From: Leucosporidium creatinivorum
Taxonomy: Eukaryota; Basidiomycota; Microbotryomycetes; Leucosporidiales; Leucosporidiaceae
NCBI GenBank assembly: GCA_001600635.1
Contig: BCKL01000020.1
Span: forward strand, 496,001-560,000
DNA: 64,000 bases
Reading direction: 5' to 3'
Shown: positions 20,644-30,059 of the stretch, in pieces
How positions within the stretch are numbered: the stretch's first letter is position 1
Layout of the letters: every line of letters begins with the position of its first letter
The notes under the pieces: model-generated
The model's database searches: none
Seen by the model: only the letters and a program-made list of their open reading frames with translations
Told to the model about the DNA's origin: nothing
Position numbers and translations under genes: made by a program

Positions 20644-22979
20644 ATGCACCCTCACAGCTACGAAACTCGCCTGTTCATCAACAACCAGCACTGCTCGGGC
20701 AGCAAGGAGGAGACGTTCCGCCTCTGCAACCCTGCGACCGAGCAGCACCACGCAGACATCGCCATCGCTACGAAAGAGGACGTCGACCGCGCTGTCGAGT
20801 GTGCGCAGAAGGCTCAGCCTGCTTGGGCTGCTATGCCCGTCCACCAGCGTGCAGCTCACCTCAACCGTCTCGCCGACTTGCTCGACCGCGAGGCGACCAA
20901 GATTAACGAGGTGAGCTCGGCTCGCACCGAGAATCGGCGTGGGCTGTAGAGGGTAAGCTGACAGCTAGCGTACAGCTCGATGCCGTCTCCATGGGCAAGC
21001 CTGTCAGTATCGGCAAGCACATGAGCCCCATCGACTCGGGAAGGCTTCGTTTCGACGCTGCTCTTGCTCAGTCGGTCCTTGGCGAGAGCTCCCTCTTGAC
21101 GCCTGGGCAGGTCGGTATGAGCGTTCGTCAGCCCTTTGGAGTGTGCGGTGAGTATTTCTATTCACCTACAGGAGGGAAAAGCGCTGACTCTTCCTTCTCC
21201 TGCAGCGTGAGTCGTTGGACGCCGAGCGGTTCGACTTGCCTCTCGGCGACGAAGCTGACCTCTGCTCTTCGCAGTGCGATTCTCCCCTGGAACGTTCCCA
21301 TCACTATGCGAGTCATCCTTTCTCGACTGAGGTACTTCTACTCACATCCACCCTCACAGGCTCGTCTTCAAGCTCGCTGCCGTCGCTGCTGGCAACACGA
21401 TCATCATCAAGTCGTCCGAGAAGTCGCCTCTTAGTGTGAGTTGAGAGTCGACGTCTCGAACTCCCACAGCTGACCCTTCACGCCTACCGCAGGCCGCCTT
21501 CATCGGCCATCTCATCGCCGAGGCTGGCTTCCCTCCCGGCGTGATCCAGATCCTTAGCGGAGGCGGCGCGACTGGCAAGCTCCTCGCCGAGCACATGCAG
21601 ATTCGTAAAATCTCCTTCACCGGTTCGGTCCGCACTGGTCGTCTCGGTGAGTTCTCACGCTCCTTCCCAGCTCGACTCGGCGCTGACCTTGGCTCCGTCC
21701 CTCAGTCGCCCAAGCTGCTGCCGCTTCGAATCTCAAGAACGTCTCGCTTGAGCTCGGCGGCAAGAGTCCTACGTGAGCTACTCACTCAATCCGTATTCCA
21801 ACCCCAGCTGACCATCTGACTTGACAGGCTCGTCTTCGCCGACGCCGACTTGCGCGAGGCCGTTCCCGCCTGCTCGCAGTCGATCCAGTTCAGTGCGTGG
21901 TGTGGTCGGTCTCTATCTTCCTTCGACGCGCTCACGTCTCGGCTTACAGACAGCGGACAAGCTTGCATCGTTCGTCGTCCTTCGACAGCTGACTCTTGCG
22001 CCGAGCGAGCTGACCGCCCCTCTCTCCTCCGCAGGCCGGCTCGCGCATCTACGTCCACGAGTCCATCTCGCACGATTTCATCAAAGAGTTCAAGAAGGTC
22101 TTTGGGACCTATCAGCACGGAGACCCTCTCGACAAGTCGACGACTTTGGGGTGAGTGGATCTCGAAGCTCGAAGGTCGAGATGAAGGCCTGGAGCTGACT
22201 TCTTCCTTGCGCGCCACAGACCTCAAGCCGACGAGATCCAGGGCAAGAAGGTTCTCGAGTACATTGAGATTGGCAAGAAGGAGGGCAAGCTCGAGATGGG
22301 AGGTGTGAGGGTTGAGGGCAAGGCGAGCTGTTTCGCGCTCGGCGCTGCCTCGCTTCCTCGCTGACCTGATGCTCCTGCTTGAAGGGCTACTACATCGAGC
22401 CGACCATCTTTGTCAACGTCCCCGAGCACTCGAAGATCAACGTCGAGGAGGTCTTTGGCCCCGTCGTGTGAGTCGAGCGGTCGCCAAGCCTGCTCTCTCC
22501 CTCCTCCAGCTGACCTCCTTCACACGCGTCCACAGCGTGATCCACACCTTCCAAGACGAGCACGAAGCGATCAAGCGCGCCAACGATACCGAGTGTTCGT
22601 CTTCTCAGCCGTCTTTCTCCATCGCCGAGCTGATCCTCTTGTCTCGTCACGCACAGACGGCCTCTACGCCTCCGTCTTCACTCGTAGCGTCGACCGCGCT
22701 CTTCGCGTCTCCAAGGCTCTGGAGGCTGGCACCGTCACCGTCAACACGGCTGCTCCTACTGTCGCGCATGAGCTCGCTTTCGGAGGATGGAAGCAGTCGG
22801 GCATGGGAAGGGAAGTCGGGTGAGTGGTCCCAAAGTCTCGGACTCGCCGGGGTTGCTAAAGATAAGACAGAGGAACGAGGTGAGCTGACCAGACCTCACA
22901 CTACAGCATCGAGGCCGTCAAGCGCTGGACCGAGGAGAAGACCATCCTCATCAAGTTTGACGAGAAGCACGAGTGCTGA
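20644..22979 (+). CDS. NAD(P)-dependent aldehyde dehydrogenase
   Basis: Oxidises aldehydes to acids; ALDH superfamily, probably cytosolic as no targeting signal is visible. Fifteen exons: 20644-20910, 20976-21147, 21206 (one nucleotide), 21275-21307, 21360-21435, 21493-21646, 21706-21772, 21828-21892, 21950-21969, 22035-22150, 22220-22322, 22385-22467, 22536-22594, 22657-22819, 22907-22979; 483 aa, normal for the family. Motifs: ILPWNVPITM, AAGNTIIIKSSEKSP, FTGSVRTG, LELGGKSP (general-base Glu), NSGQACIAGSRIYV (catalytic Cys), VEEVFGPVV and FGGWKQSGMGREVG. Introns 4 (21308-21359) and 11 (22323-22384) have GC donors. The single C at 21206 is needed for frame before AILPWN. Substrate not predictable. 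Confidence 0.93.
21206..21206 (+). other. Single-nucleotide exon in aldehyde dehydrogenase
   Basis: Exon 2 ends with G and exon 4 starts with T; the C at 21206 completes G|C|T (Ala) so that the frame reads VC-AA-ILPWNVP. Flanking introns are complete: 21148-21205 (GTGAGT, GCTGACT branch, CTGCAG) and 21207-21274 (GTGAGT, GCTGACC branch, TCGCAG). Treating 21148-21274 as one intron breaks the frame. Confidence 0.75.
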
Positions 22980-23542
22980 GCTGTTGTGCTGAGGTCGAGG
23001 TCGGATAGCTTGTATACTCGCTTTTTCTGCAATAGTCCCTCTTCGCTTCGCCTCGCCCAGCTTCCGACTTGACCAGCGAAGCGAAGTCCGAGATCAACGC
23101 CGAGAAAGGTGCAGATGAGGTGTAGGTCGATTCTGATGGCGACGATACACTCCAAAATATCGACAAGAGGCTACGAGCCACCGCTTAATGAGGTGCAGCG
23201 ACTGCAAGATCTCCCCCTTGCTGCTGCGGCTCGAACTTGGACTTGGGTGCGCGAAGTCGCTCAGCTCTCTTTGCCTCTTGTCGTTTCGTCGCTCGCTTTC
23301 GTCCACCCCGAGGTTAGCTTAGTTTCGACTAGCTTTCGCTCGTAGGAGGAGCAATAAGCCTGAGGGTGCTCCTCCGTCCACAAGATCCATGTAGCTGACT
23401 CGCGTGTGCTTTGAAACGAAATTTCTTCTCGCAGGTCTTGTGAGTCCTCTCTCTACTCTCGAGACCTCACTAGAGGCTGCTGAGGAGCATAGAACTGACC
23501 TTATACATATGTACAGCTTTTTCCTTCCGACACCAATCCAAA
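22980..23542. other. RPS13 upstream region with leader intron
   Basis: Between aldehyde dehydrogenase and RPS13. A probable RPS13 5'UTR intron lies at 23440-23516 (GTGAGT, AACTGACC branch, GTACAG), with pyrimidine-rich CTTTTTCC just after it, as is common before ribosomal protein start codons. A CAG acceptor-like site at 23434 hints at a further leader intron whose donor I cannot place. Confidence 0.45.
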
Positions 23543-24309
23543 ATGGGACGCATGTGAGTAGCGAGAGTGGGAGCTGAGGCGCGTAGAGACGCAATTGCTG
23601 ACCTCGCTGTCTACCTATAGGCACAACCCCCACAAGGGAATCGGTACATCTACCTACTCGCCATTCTCTTCCTCCCCGCCCACCCGCTGACCCTCCCCGT
23701 CTCCCTCTCCCTTACGCTCTCCTCAGCCGGATCGGCCCTTCCCTACAAGCGCACCGCCCCCAGGTGGCTTAAGATCTCGGCTGAGGAGATCCACGACCAC
23801 ATCTTCAAGCTCGCGCGCAAGGGTCTTACCCCCTCGCAGATCGGTGTCGTCCTCCGTGACTCCCACGGAGTCGCCCAGGTCAAGTCGGTCACCGGAAACA
23901 AGATCCTCCGTATTTTGAAGACGAACGGTCTCGCTCCCCAGATCCCTGAGGACCTCTACCACCTCGAAGGTCTACTTTCACGATGCTAGCCTCCTTCCCG
24001 CGCTGACCTCCCTTCGGCTCGCAGATCAAGAAGGCCGTCACCGTTCGCAAGCACCTCGAGCGCAACCGCCACGACAAGGACTCCAAGTTCCGCCTCATTC
24101 TCATCGAGTCGAGGATCCACCGTCTTGCTCGCTACTACAGGACCAAGTCGCAGCTCCCTCCTACCTTCAAGTGAGTTGCTGCTCTCGGTCTCGGCGCCGA
24201 GTTGCTTCGGCGCTGGTCGGTCTGGCTTCTTGTGAGAGCTCTTGCTGACCAAGCTCTTCTTCTTCGCTACAGGTTCGAGGCCTCGACCGCCTCCACCCTC
24301 ATCGCCTAA
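23543..24309 (+). CDS. RPS13: 40S ribosomal protein S13 (uS15)
   Basis: Small-subunit ribosomal protein; 151 aa, exactly the family length. Exons 23543-23553, 23621-23643, 23727-23965, 24025-24170, 24273-24309. It begins [20 protein letters not shown] and carries [48 protein letters not shown] and [18 protein letters not shown]. The third intron (23966-24024) must start at GAAGGTCTAC if the invariant HLIKK is to be kept. The nearest GT would leave four extra bases and shift the frame, so this is a GA-AG intron or a base error (GTAGGT would be normal). All other joins are canonical. Confidence 0.95.
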
Positions 24310-25145
24310 ACAGCGACTCGAGTGTTGGCTTCCTGTCGGAGGACCTTCAGCGAGGGTTCGCTTCTCAGCATGCTAGTCAGGCTGGTAGCGGTGTGCGTGC
24401 AAACCAGAACGGCGTACGGCCCTTGTACCTTATCTTGACGGCGTACAGAGAGCGAGAGGATGAGAGAAGCTGCTTGGAGGTGTAGTTGCGCCGAACGAGC
24501 CTCTCGAGCTCGGCGCTCGGAGGAGCTGTCTTCACCAGCACCATCGAGCTGCGAGGCGGAAGGCATGAGGAGAGCATAGCACTCCCGACAAGGTGTAGAC
24601 GAGCTGTAGTCAAAGTGCGCCTCAGTTCTCACACGACTGCTCGCACTGCCAGCGAGCGCCGAAGCGAAGGGCGCGTCGAAGAGCTGGACCATTTAAGCTG
24701 CAGGTGAAAGATACAGGCCTGGTAGGCAGTCTATGCCTCTCGAATGAGTCCTTAGAGCTGTAGGTTGATACGACAATCCTACTTTAAGCGGGCGAACGAC
24801 CATTCGCCTTTCTTGCTCCTCCTTCATCTTGCTCGTTTCTGCCCTCGACTGTGGGAAGCTCCGAAGCTGCTCAGTGACCTACAGTGAAGCTCTAGGTACG
24901 TGCTCTGCTACTTGTCGACCTCCCACCCTCGCTGACGAACGGTGTACAGCTCGACGCGTGTTTGGAAGCTCGGTTCGCTCTCGCTGGCTCTAGGCGTCCA
25001 GTCCGCTACAGCAAAGTGAGCTGGGCTTTGGCTAGTTGCGTAGATTAGGAGCTGACCTGTGCTGCTCTACATAGACGCCCCGCCACCTCTACAACGCTTG
25101 ACCACTCGCCGCCCTCCCTCCTTCCCTCTCCCTCCCGCACCCACC
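24310..25145. other. Intergenic plus spliced leader of F-box-like copy 2
   Basis: From about 24790 the sequence matches the leader of copy 1 (about 3395-3690), including two introns at 24896-24949 and 25016-25074. The 24310-24790 part is RPS13 3' flank with no gene visible. Confidence 0.5.
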
Positions 25146-26323
25146 ATGGCACCCCCCGAGCTTCCCTACGACGTCCTCCTCCGAACCTTCAACAAAGTCG
25201 CCCTCCTCCGCAACGACCGCGTCAAGGGCGAGACGAGCTCGTGGCTCCTTTCCTCCACCTCGGCCGACTTGCTCGCCTGCGCTCGCGTCGCTCGTAGCTG
25301 GACCCTCGCCGACCAGCATACCTTTGGAGAGGATTTCGCGTCACGACGTGCAACCAAGCAGGGAAGCTCTTGCGCACGGTGGAGACGAGGCCCGAGCTGC
25401 CTGCTCAGACTCGAGTCGTTTCGGTCGGCATCGACGCGAGGGACGAGGAGAGCGCCGAGGAGCTCTCCATGACTCTCGTCGACATTGTGGAAAAGTGCTC
25501 CAAGACTCGCAGGCTCGAGTTGGGACTCTTGCACGACTGCAGCCGTATCAGAGTCTACGATGCGGTTCGAGGGTTGGAGCACCTCGGCGATCTGAGCTGG
25601 AACTGGCGATGGCATGGGGCAGGCCAGTACGACTGGTCGGAGCTTATTACCTTCGCCGAGCTCTCGGGTGTCCTCAGCAGACATCCGGCCGTCCATCGCT
25701 TACAGCTGAGGCTTTCCGACGACTTCTCCTACTCGGCCATCCATGTCCCGACTTCCGCCATTGGCATCACCAGCCTAGCACTCCAGACGCAAGACCCTCG
25801 AATTGACTTCTCCATCGTCGGCGCTGTGGGATCCACTCTCGAGCAGCTCTCCCTCTATTGCGAGCACACGATCCCGTCGACTCTGGCCGCCGACAGCCTC
25901 GCCAAGGCTTCAGCTACCCTCCGTCAGCTCCGGCTTGTCAGCAATATCCCCATCGGGCGCGAGAACCCTCCAATCGACTGGTTCGAACCCTTGCTCCCAC
26001 GACTCGTGGCTTTGGAGAAGCTTTCCGTGACCTCGGATGTCGTCCCCTCCGTCGCGTTCGAGATCTTCCCCCCTGGGCTACGCTGGATGGAGCTCATCGA
26101 CTGGAGCGACGAGGTGCATTACCTTGTTCAAGATATCAAAAAGACTGTCATCGCGCTGCCGGGTCGCCTATCCCTGCGCCAATTCGTCCTTTGTCACGAT
26201 CCCGACTTCCTGGCCGGCTATGGAGCAGAGGTCCAACAGCTGGAACAAAGTCTCCCGAGGAAGGGCACGACTCTCTTTCTCAGAGAGGGGCTGGAGACAC
26301 GCCCGTTGCAGTTTTTTGAATGA
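25146..26323 (+). pseudogene. F-box-like protein copy 2, one frame break
   Basis: Paralogue of the copy at 3760. It starts MAPPELPYDVLLRTFNKVALL with the DLLACARVARSWTLADQHT block; after about 25321 the paralogous sequence (RGFRVTTCNQAGKLLRTVE onwards, then leucine-rich repeats such as LEQLSLYCEH and LRQLRLVSN) continues in a different frame. One missing base where LW is expected explains it. An alternative is a 68-nt intron from 25291 (GTAGCT) to 25358 (AGCAG), which would also restore the frame but would delete the conserved block and has a poor donor. The stop at 26321 is followed one base later by an intron (26325-26391), as in the rest of the family. Probably a decaying gene or a base-calling error. 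Confidence 0.6.
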
Positions 26324-26823
26324 GGTGAGCGCCGAGCAGCTTCGAGGCTTGCTCTTTCGAGTCGACCGCTGACCTTGTCATCTCGTCGTAGGCAAGGGAA
26401 AGAGATGTCATGTAGCTTCTGTACATAGCTCGGCTGTACTCTAACCCGATGCGAAACTCTAGAAACCAACAGAGCGAGCGCGGAGAGAGAGTTCGGCGAA
26501 GCTCGACCCGGCCTCTCGAGTGTACAAGACCAATACAAGTAGCAAGCAGGGCTCTGCACCAATGTTCCCGTCTCGTTCAGGTCTCTTGATGTCTCTCAGC
26601 CTCTCACCCTTGTCCACACTCGCTTGCTCGGCGCTCTCACGTTCGAATCGCAAATCTGAACTCGCTATGGCACAACAAGCTTCCCCTCTTCCCTCTCAGT
26701 ACATCAAGCATCATCGTACATCTCTTCTGACCATCCAGTACATCAACCCATGAGCCTGCGCGCGCAAAAGGTCAGCTCAAAATCCTCGCCGAGCGGCTCC
26801 ACCCCCCAAATCTCGCCAAGGAC
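26324..26823. other. Convergent 3' region, copy 2 and PRP18
   Basis: Contains the family's 3'UTR intron (26325-26391). The rest has no gene I can support; the ORFs here are short and of unbiased composition. Confidence 0.4.
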
Positions 26824-28541
26824 TCACTGGGACAAGTCGGCAGGCGGTCGGACCGTCTGTGCGAACGTAAGCTATAGTGTGGTACAGGTCTCGTTAGCTC
26901 AGAAGGCCCCAGAGGCGAGAAAAAAAGCGAAAAGGGCCACTTACGAGCCGCTTCAAGCTCTGGATGTACTTCCTCGACGTCTCGTCGTTCAGTACGTGCG
27001 CCACGTTGTTACTAAAGATCTTCTCACGCCCACTACGCTCGTGGATACCAACCTGCAGGATCAGGAAAGTCAGGAAACACTTCAAAACGCGGTAAAATGC
27101 TCGGCGAGGACGGAAAAATCGAATTTCCGGCCGCAACAGAGAGCGCGGAGGGACGAACCATGGTCACACCGATAGGCCAAGGTGCGTTACCGATGGAGAG
27201 GCGGAGGTAGGCGTCGTTGGCGCGCAGGTACTCGCGCGTTTGCATGCAGAAGGTGATTTCGGCGATGGCTTGGAGGACGTCGGGGGCGAGGTCCTGTGGG
27301 GGTGGACACGTGAAGGGATGGTGGGGTGAGATGGGACGGTGGGGAGTTGAGGTGAAGTGTCGGGGTGCAGCGAAGAAGGAGGAGGGAAGGGGAGGGCGCC
27401 GAGATAGATTGCGAGGCGAGGTGAGATGGAGAGGGAAGGGCGGGATTGCAAAGGTCAGCGTCGGAATGACATGTGAGAAACGAGCTCGAGACGTCGTGAA
27501 CGCACCCTCTTGCGCAACGACTTGAACAAGGGCTTGAGGTACTCGGCCGAGGTCTGCTGAGTAGCGGAGGCCATCCTTCCTTGCGTCGAGCGGCGGACGG
27601 CCTCTGGTAGTGTAGGAAGGATGGTCAGCGAAGTGTCGAGGTGTAACAGCTGGAGACAGGGGAAAGCCGAGACGAACCTGGTCGGTCGAGGAGGGATTGC
27701 TCCCATTCCTTGAGGACGCGCTGTGGGGTGGAGAGCGGGGTCAGCAGCGGTAGAGGGAGAGCAATGAACTAAAATCACGCACCTTCAGAGCATGGTAGAT
27801 TTGAGGGTAGATCTTGTGCGGGTTGGACTTGGCGAGGGCGACGTCGACGATGACCTCCTCGTCCTTGGGGTTGGGCTCCTTGTCGCTCTCCTCTCCACCA
27901 GCTGGCGTTCCCTGCTTACTACTCTCCATCACCACAGCGGACGCCACCTCCCTCCCTTTCGGATCCTTACTCGACTTCCTTGCCACCTCCTCCAAGTTGA
28001 ACCCCACCTCCACCCCATCCATCGCCCTCATGAAATCGTTTCTCTGTCCCTCGGACCTCTCCTCGATCAGCTCCAATGCTCGGAGGCGCAGACGACGCTC
28101 CTTGTCGGATTCGCCGAAGAGGCGGATGGGTTGCCCTTTGCGACGGAGGCGGGCGATGGCTTCCTCGTTGGAGACGGCAAAGGCTTCGGGTTTGGTAAAG
28201 TCGACTTTGGCCACTCCTGTTGCTGCTGCTCCTTCGTCCTCTGCGCCCGAGCCCGAAGGAGTCCCCTCCTTGCTCTTGCCCTTGCCCTTGCCTCCAGCGC
28301 TCGTCGTCGTTGAGGGCGGTCGGAGAGTCTTGCCCGTCTCTTCCTCCTTCCTTGCGACCTTCTTAGCAGCAGCCAACAGCCTCTCCTGCCTCTCTGCCAC
28401 CTCCCTCGCAGCCTGGTCCTCCCGCTCCTTTTGGCGCTGGCGTTCCAAATCGGCCCGCTTGATGTACTTGGGAGCGGGTTGGCCGTCTTCTGTAGTGAGG
28501 GCGCGCTTCTTGGAGTCGATCTCGGATTTAAGCCAGTCCAT
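26824..28541 (-). CDS. PRP18: Pre-mRNA splicing factor 18
   Basis: U5-associated factor for the second step of splicing, working with Slu7 and influencing 3' splice-site choice. Six exons: 27783-28541, 27678-27720, 27506-27603, 27159-27293, 26945-27052, 26824-26871; 396 aa. The N-terminal half is a charged region ([18 protein letters not shown], Lys/Arg/Glu-rich helices) followed by the splicing-factor motif [18 protein letters not shown]. The C-terminal Prp18 domain includes [39 protein letters not shown] and [15 protein letters not shown]. Intron 3, at about 210 nt, is the longest here. Divergent from COX12 with 148 bp between starts. Given the odd splice patterns in this window, a splicing factor next door is a coincidence worth only a note. 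Confidence 0.93.
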
Positions 28542-28689
28542 TTTGCTGTTGTAGTGAAAACGAGGTGAAAGATGTGGCAGGAGCAGAAGGAGCGATTCGA
28601 TCTCGTCGCGGCCAAGTCTCCCGAGCAGCTCGAGTCCCGCCCTCACTTCTGCCCTCTACCACTTCGCTACTTACCGTCACTAATCTAAA
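28542..28689. promoter_or_regulatory. Divergent promoter region PRP18 / COX12
   Basis: Only 148 bp separate the two start codons, so this must hold or overlap both promoters. No motif named. Confidence 0.45.
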
Positions 28690-29556
28690 ATGGAGCCTAC
28701 TCAAGCCGAGGGAGAGGTTAGCTCCTGCTCCCTTACAATCTCACCCTTCTGCTGTACTGACTTGCTCCCCTCCAATCCCCATTTTCCCGACTCCTGCACT
28801 CTCTCGGCACTCTAGTCTTTCGTCCTCCAAACCGCTGGATTCGACGCCCGTTTCCCCAACACCAACCAGTCCAAGCACTGCGTAAGCTTGTCGGTTTCTC
28901 TGTAGCCCTTCATCCCGCCCCGACAGCGCGCACCTTCGACCCTCTTCGTGCCCTCTCCTCGTCCACCCGATCTTGGAAGCTGACCTTCTCGCTGCGATGA
29001 CTGTGATGCGCTACAGTTCACCAACTACGTCGTACGTCCTTAATCGCTCTCCTTACATGCCTACGCAAGCTAACAAGCTCTGTTCGAACAGGACTACTTC
29101 CGCTGCGTCGCCGCAAAGGGCGAGGAGTTCCCTGCCTGCAAGCAGGTCCGTTGCTTCCTCCTCGCTTCCTCCTGGTGTACTGTAAGCTAACGAGATGGGG
29201 ATTGCACACAGTTCACCCGCGCCTACCACTCCCTCTGCCCTAGTCTGTCCTGCTCTCTCAGCGCGTCTGCTTCTTGCTCCGGAGCTGACCGTCCTCTCTC
29301 CCTGCTCCCTCGCGCTTCTTCCGTACAGACGAGTGGGTATGTCCAATCTCTCTTGCTCTCTCCCTCCTCGCCGCTGGCTCAGTCGCTAACCACTCGTCCC
29401 GGACCGCTAGATCGCCAAGTGGGATGAGCAGGTCCGTTCCATCCCCCATCCTCTCCCTGCTTCCCTCTCCCCAATCTCCTCCTCGACTCCTGTACTGACC
29501 TGCGATCTCTGATACAACAGCGCGAGGCTGGCAAGTTCCCCGCTCGTCTCGAGTAA
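28690..29556 (+). CDS. COX12: Cytochrome c oxidase subunit 6B (Cox12)
   Basis: Intermembrane-space subunit of complex IV, imported and oxidised by Mia40. Eight exons (28690-28716, 28816-28881, 29017-29031, 29092-29145, 29212-29242, 29329-29336, 29411-29431, 29521-29556) give 85 aa, matching yeast Cox12. The twin Cys motifs are intact: C-x9-C in HC-FTNYVDYFRC and C-x10-C in ACKQFTRAYHSLC. The core FVLQTAGFDARFPNTNQSKHC and the end PNEWIAKWDEQREAGKFPARLE are typical. Seven introns in 85 codons is extreme, and exon 6 is only 8 nt long. All donors and acceptors are GT-AG. Confidence 0.95.
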
Positions 29557-30059
29557 ATCGGACGATTCGTTTGGTGGTTTGAGAAGGAGAGGAGAGGGGA
29601 TCAGTAGCTGTAGAGGGGAGATGGGCGAATCGAATTACGTTGCATAAGGAAAGACCGAGTGGGGGCAGAGAAGAGGGAGAGGGAAGAGAGAAGCAAGAAG
29701 CAAGAAGGCTCGGTCCTGCTTCGACTCGTCGCTGAAGGCTCAACGGGCAAGCTAGGGAGTCGCCGCGGCGGTGAGAAGCGTTTGATCGTCTGTATGGAGA
29801 TATAGCAGCGAGTCTGTCGAGCAGCTAGACCTCAGCGAGGGGAAGAGAGACGAGGCTCTCCACTGAGCGCTCAGCGTTCGGCGCTCTCCCGCTCAATCAT
29901 CCTGCTCGCGTGGCTCTCTCCTCCCGCTCGCTCAAGCTGTGACGAAGTACAAGCAAGAAAACCCAGTTTCATTTTCCGCACTTCAAGCCCCACCTCGCCC
30001 TCCCCTGCCCCCTTGCTCCCCTCCTCGCCCCTGCCGCTCGCTCCTAAAGTCGCTCGCGT
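29557..30059. other. Convergent 3' region COX12 / CDC73
   Basis: 503 bp between convergent stop codons. Purine-rich runs near 29640-29710; no gene recognised. Confidence 0.4.

Noticed and set aside
25291-25358. 68-nt GTAGCT...AGCAG intron that would mend F-box-like copy 2
   Set aside because: Weak donor and branch site, and it would remove a block conserved in all paralogues; a one-base frame break is simpler, though not proven.
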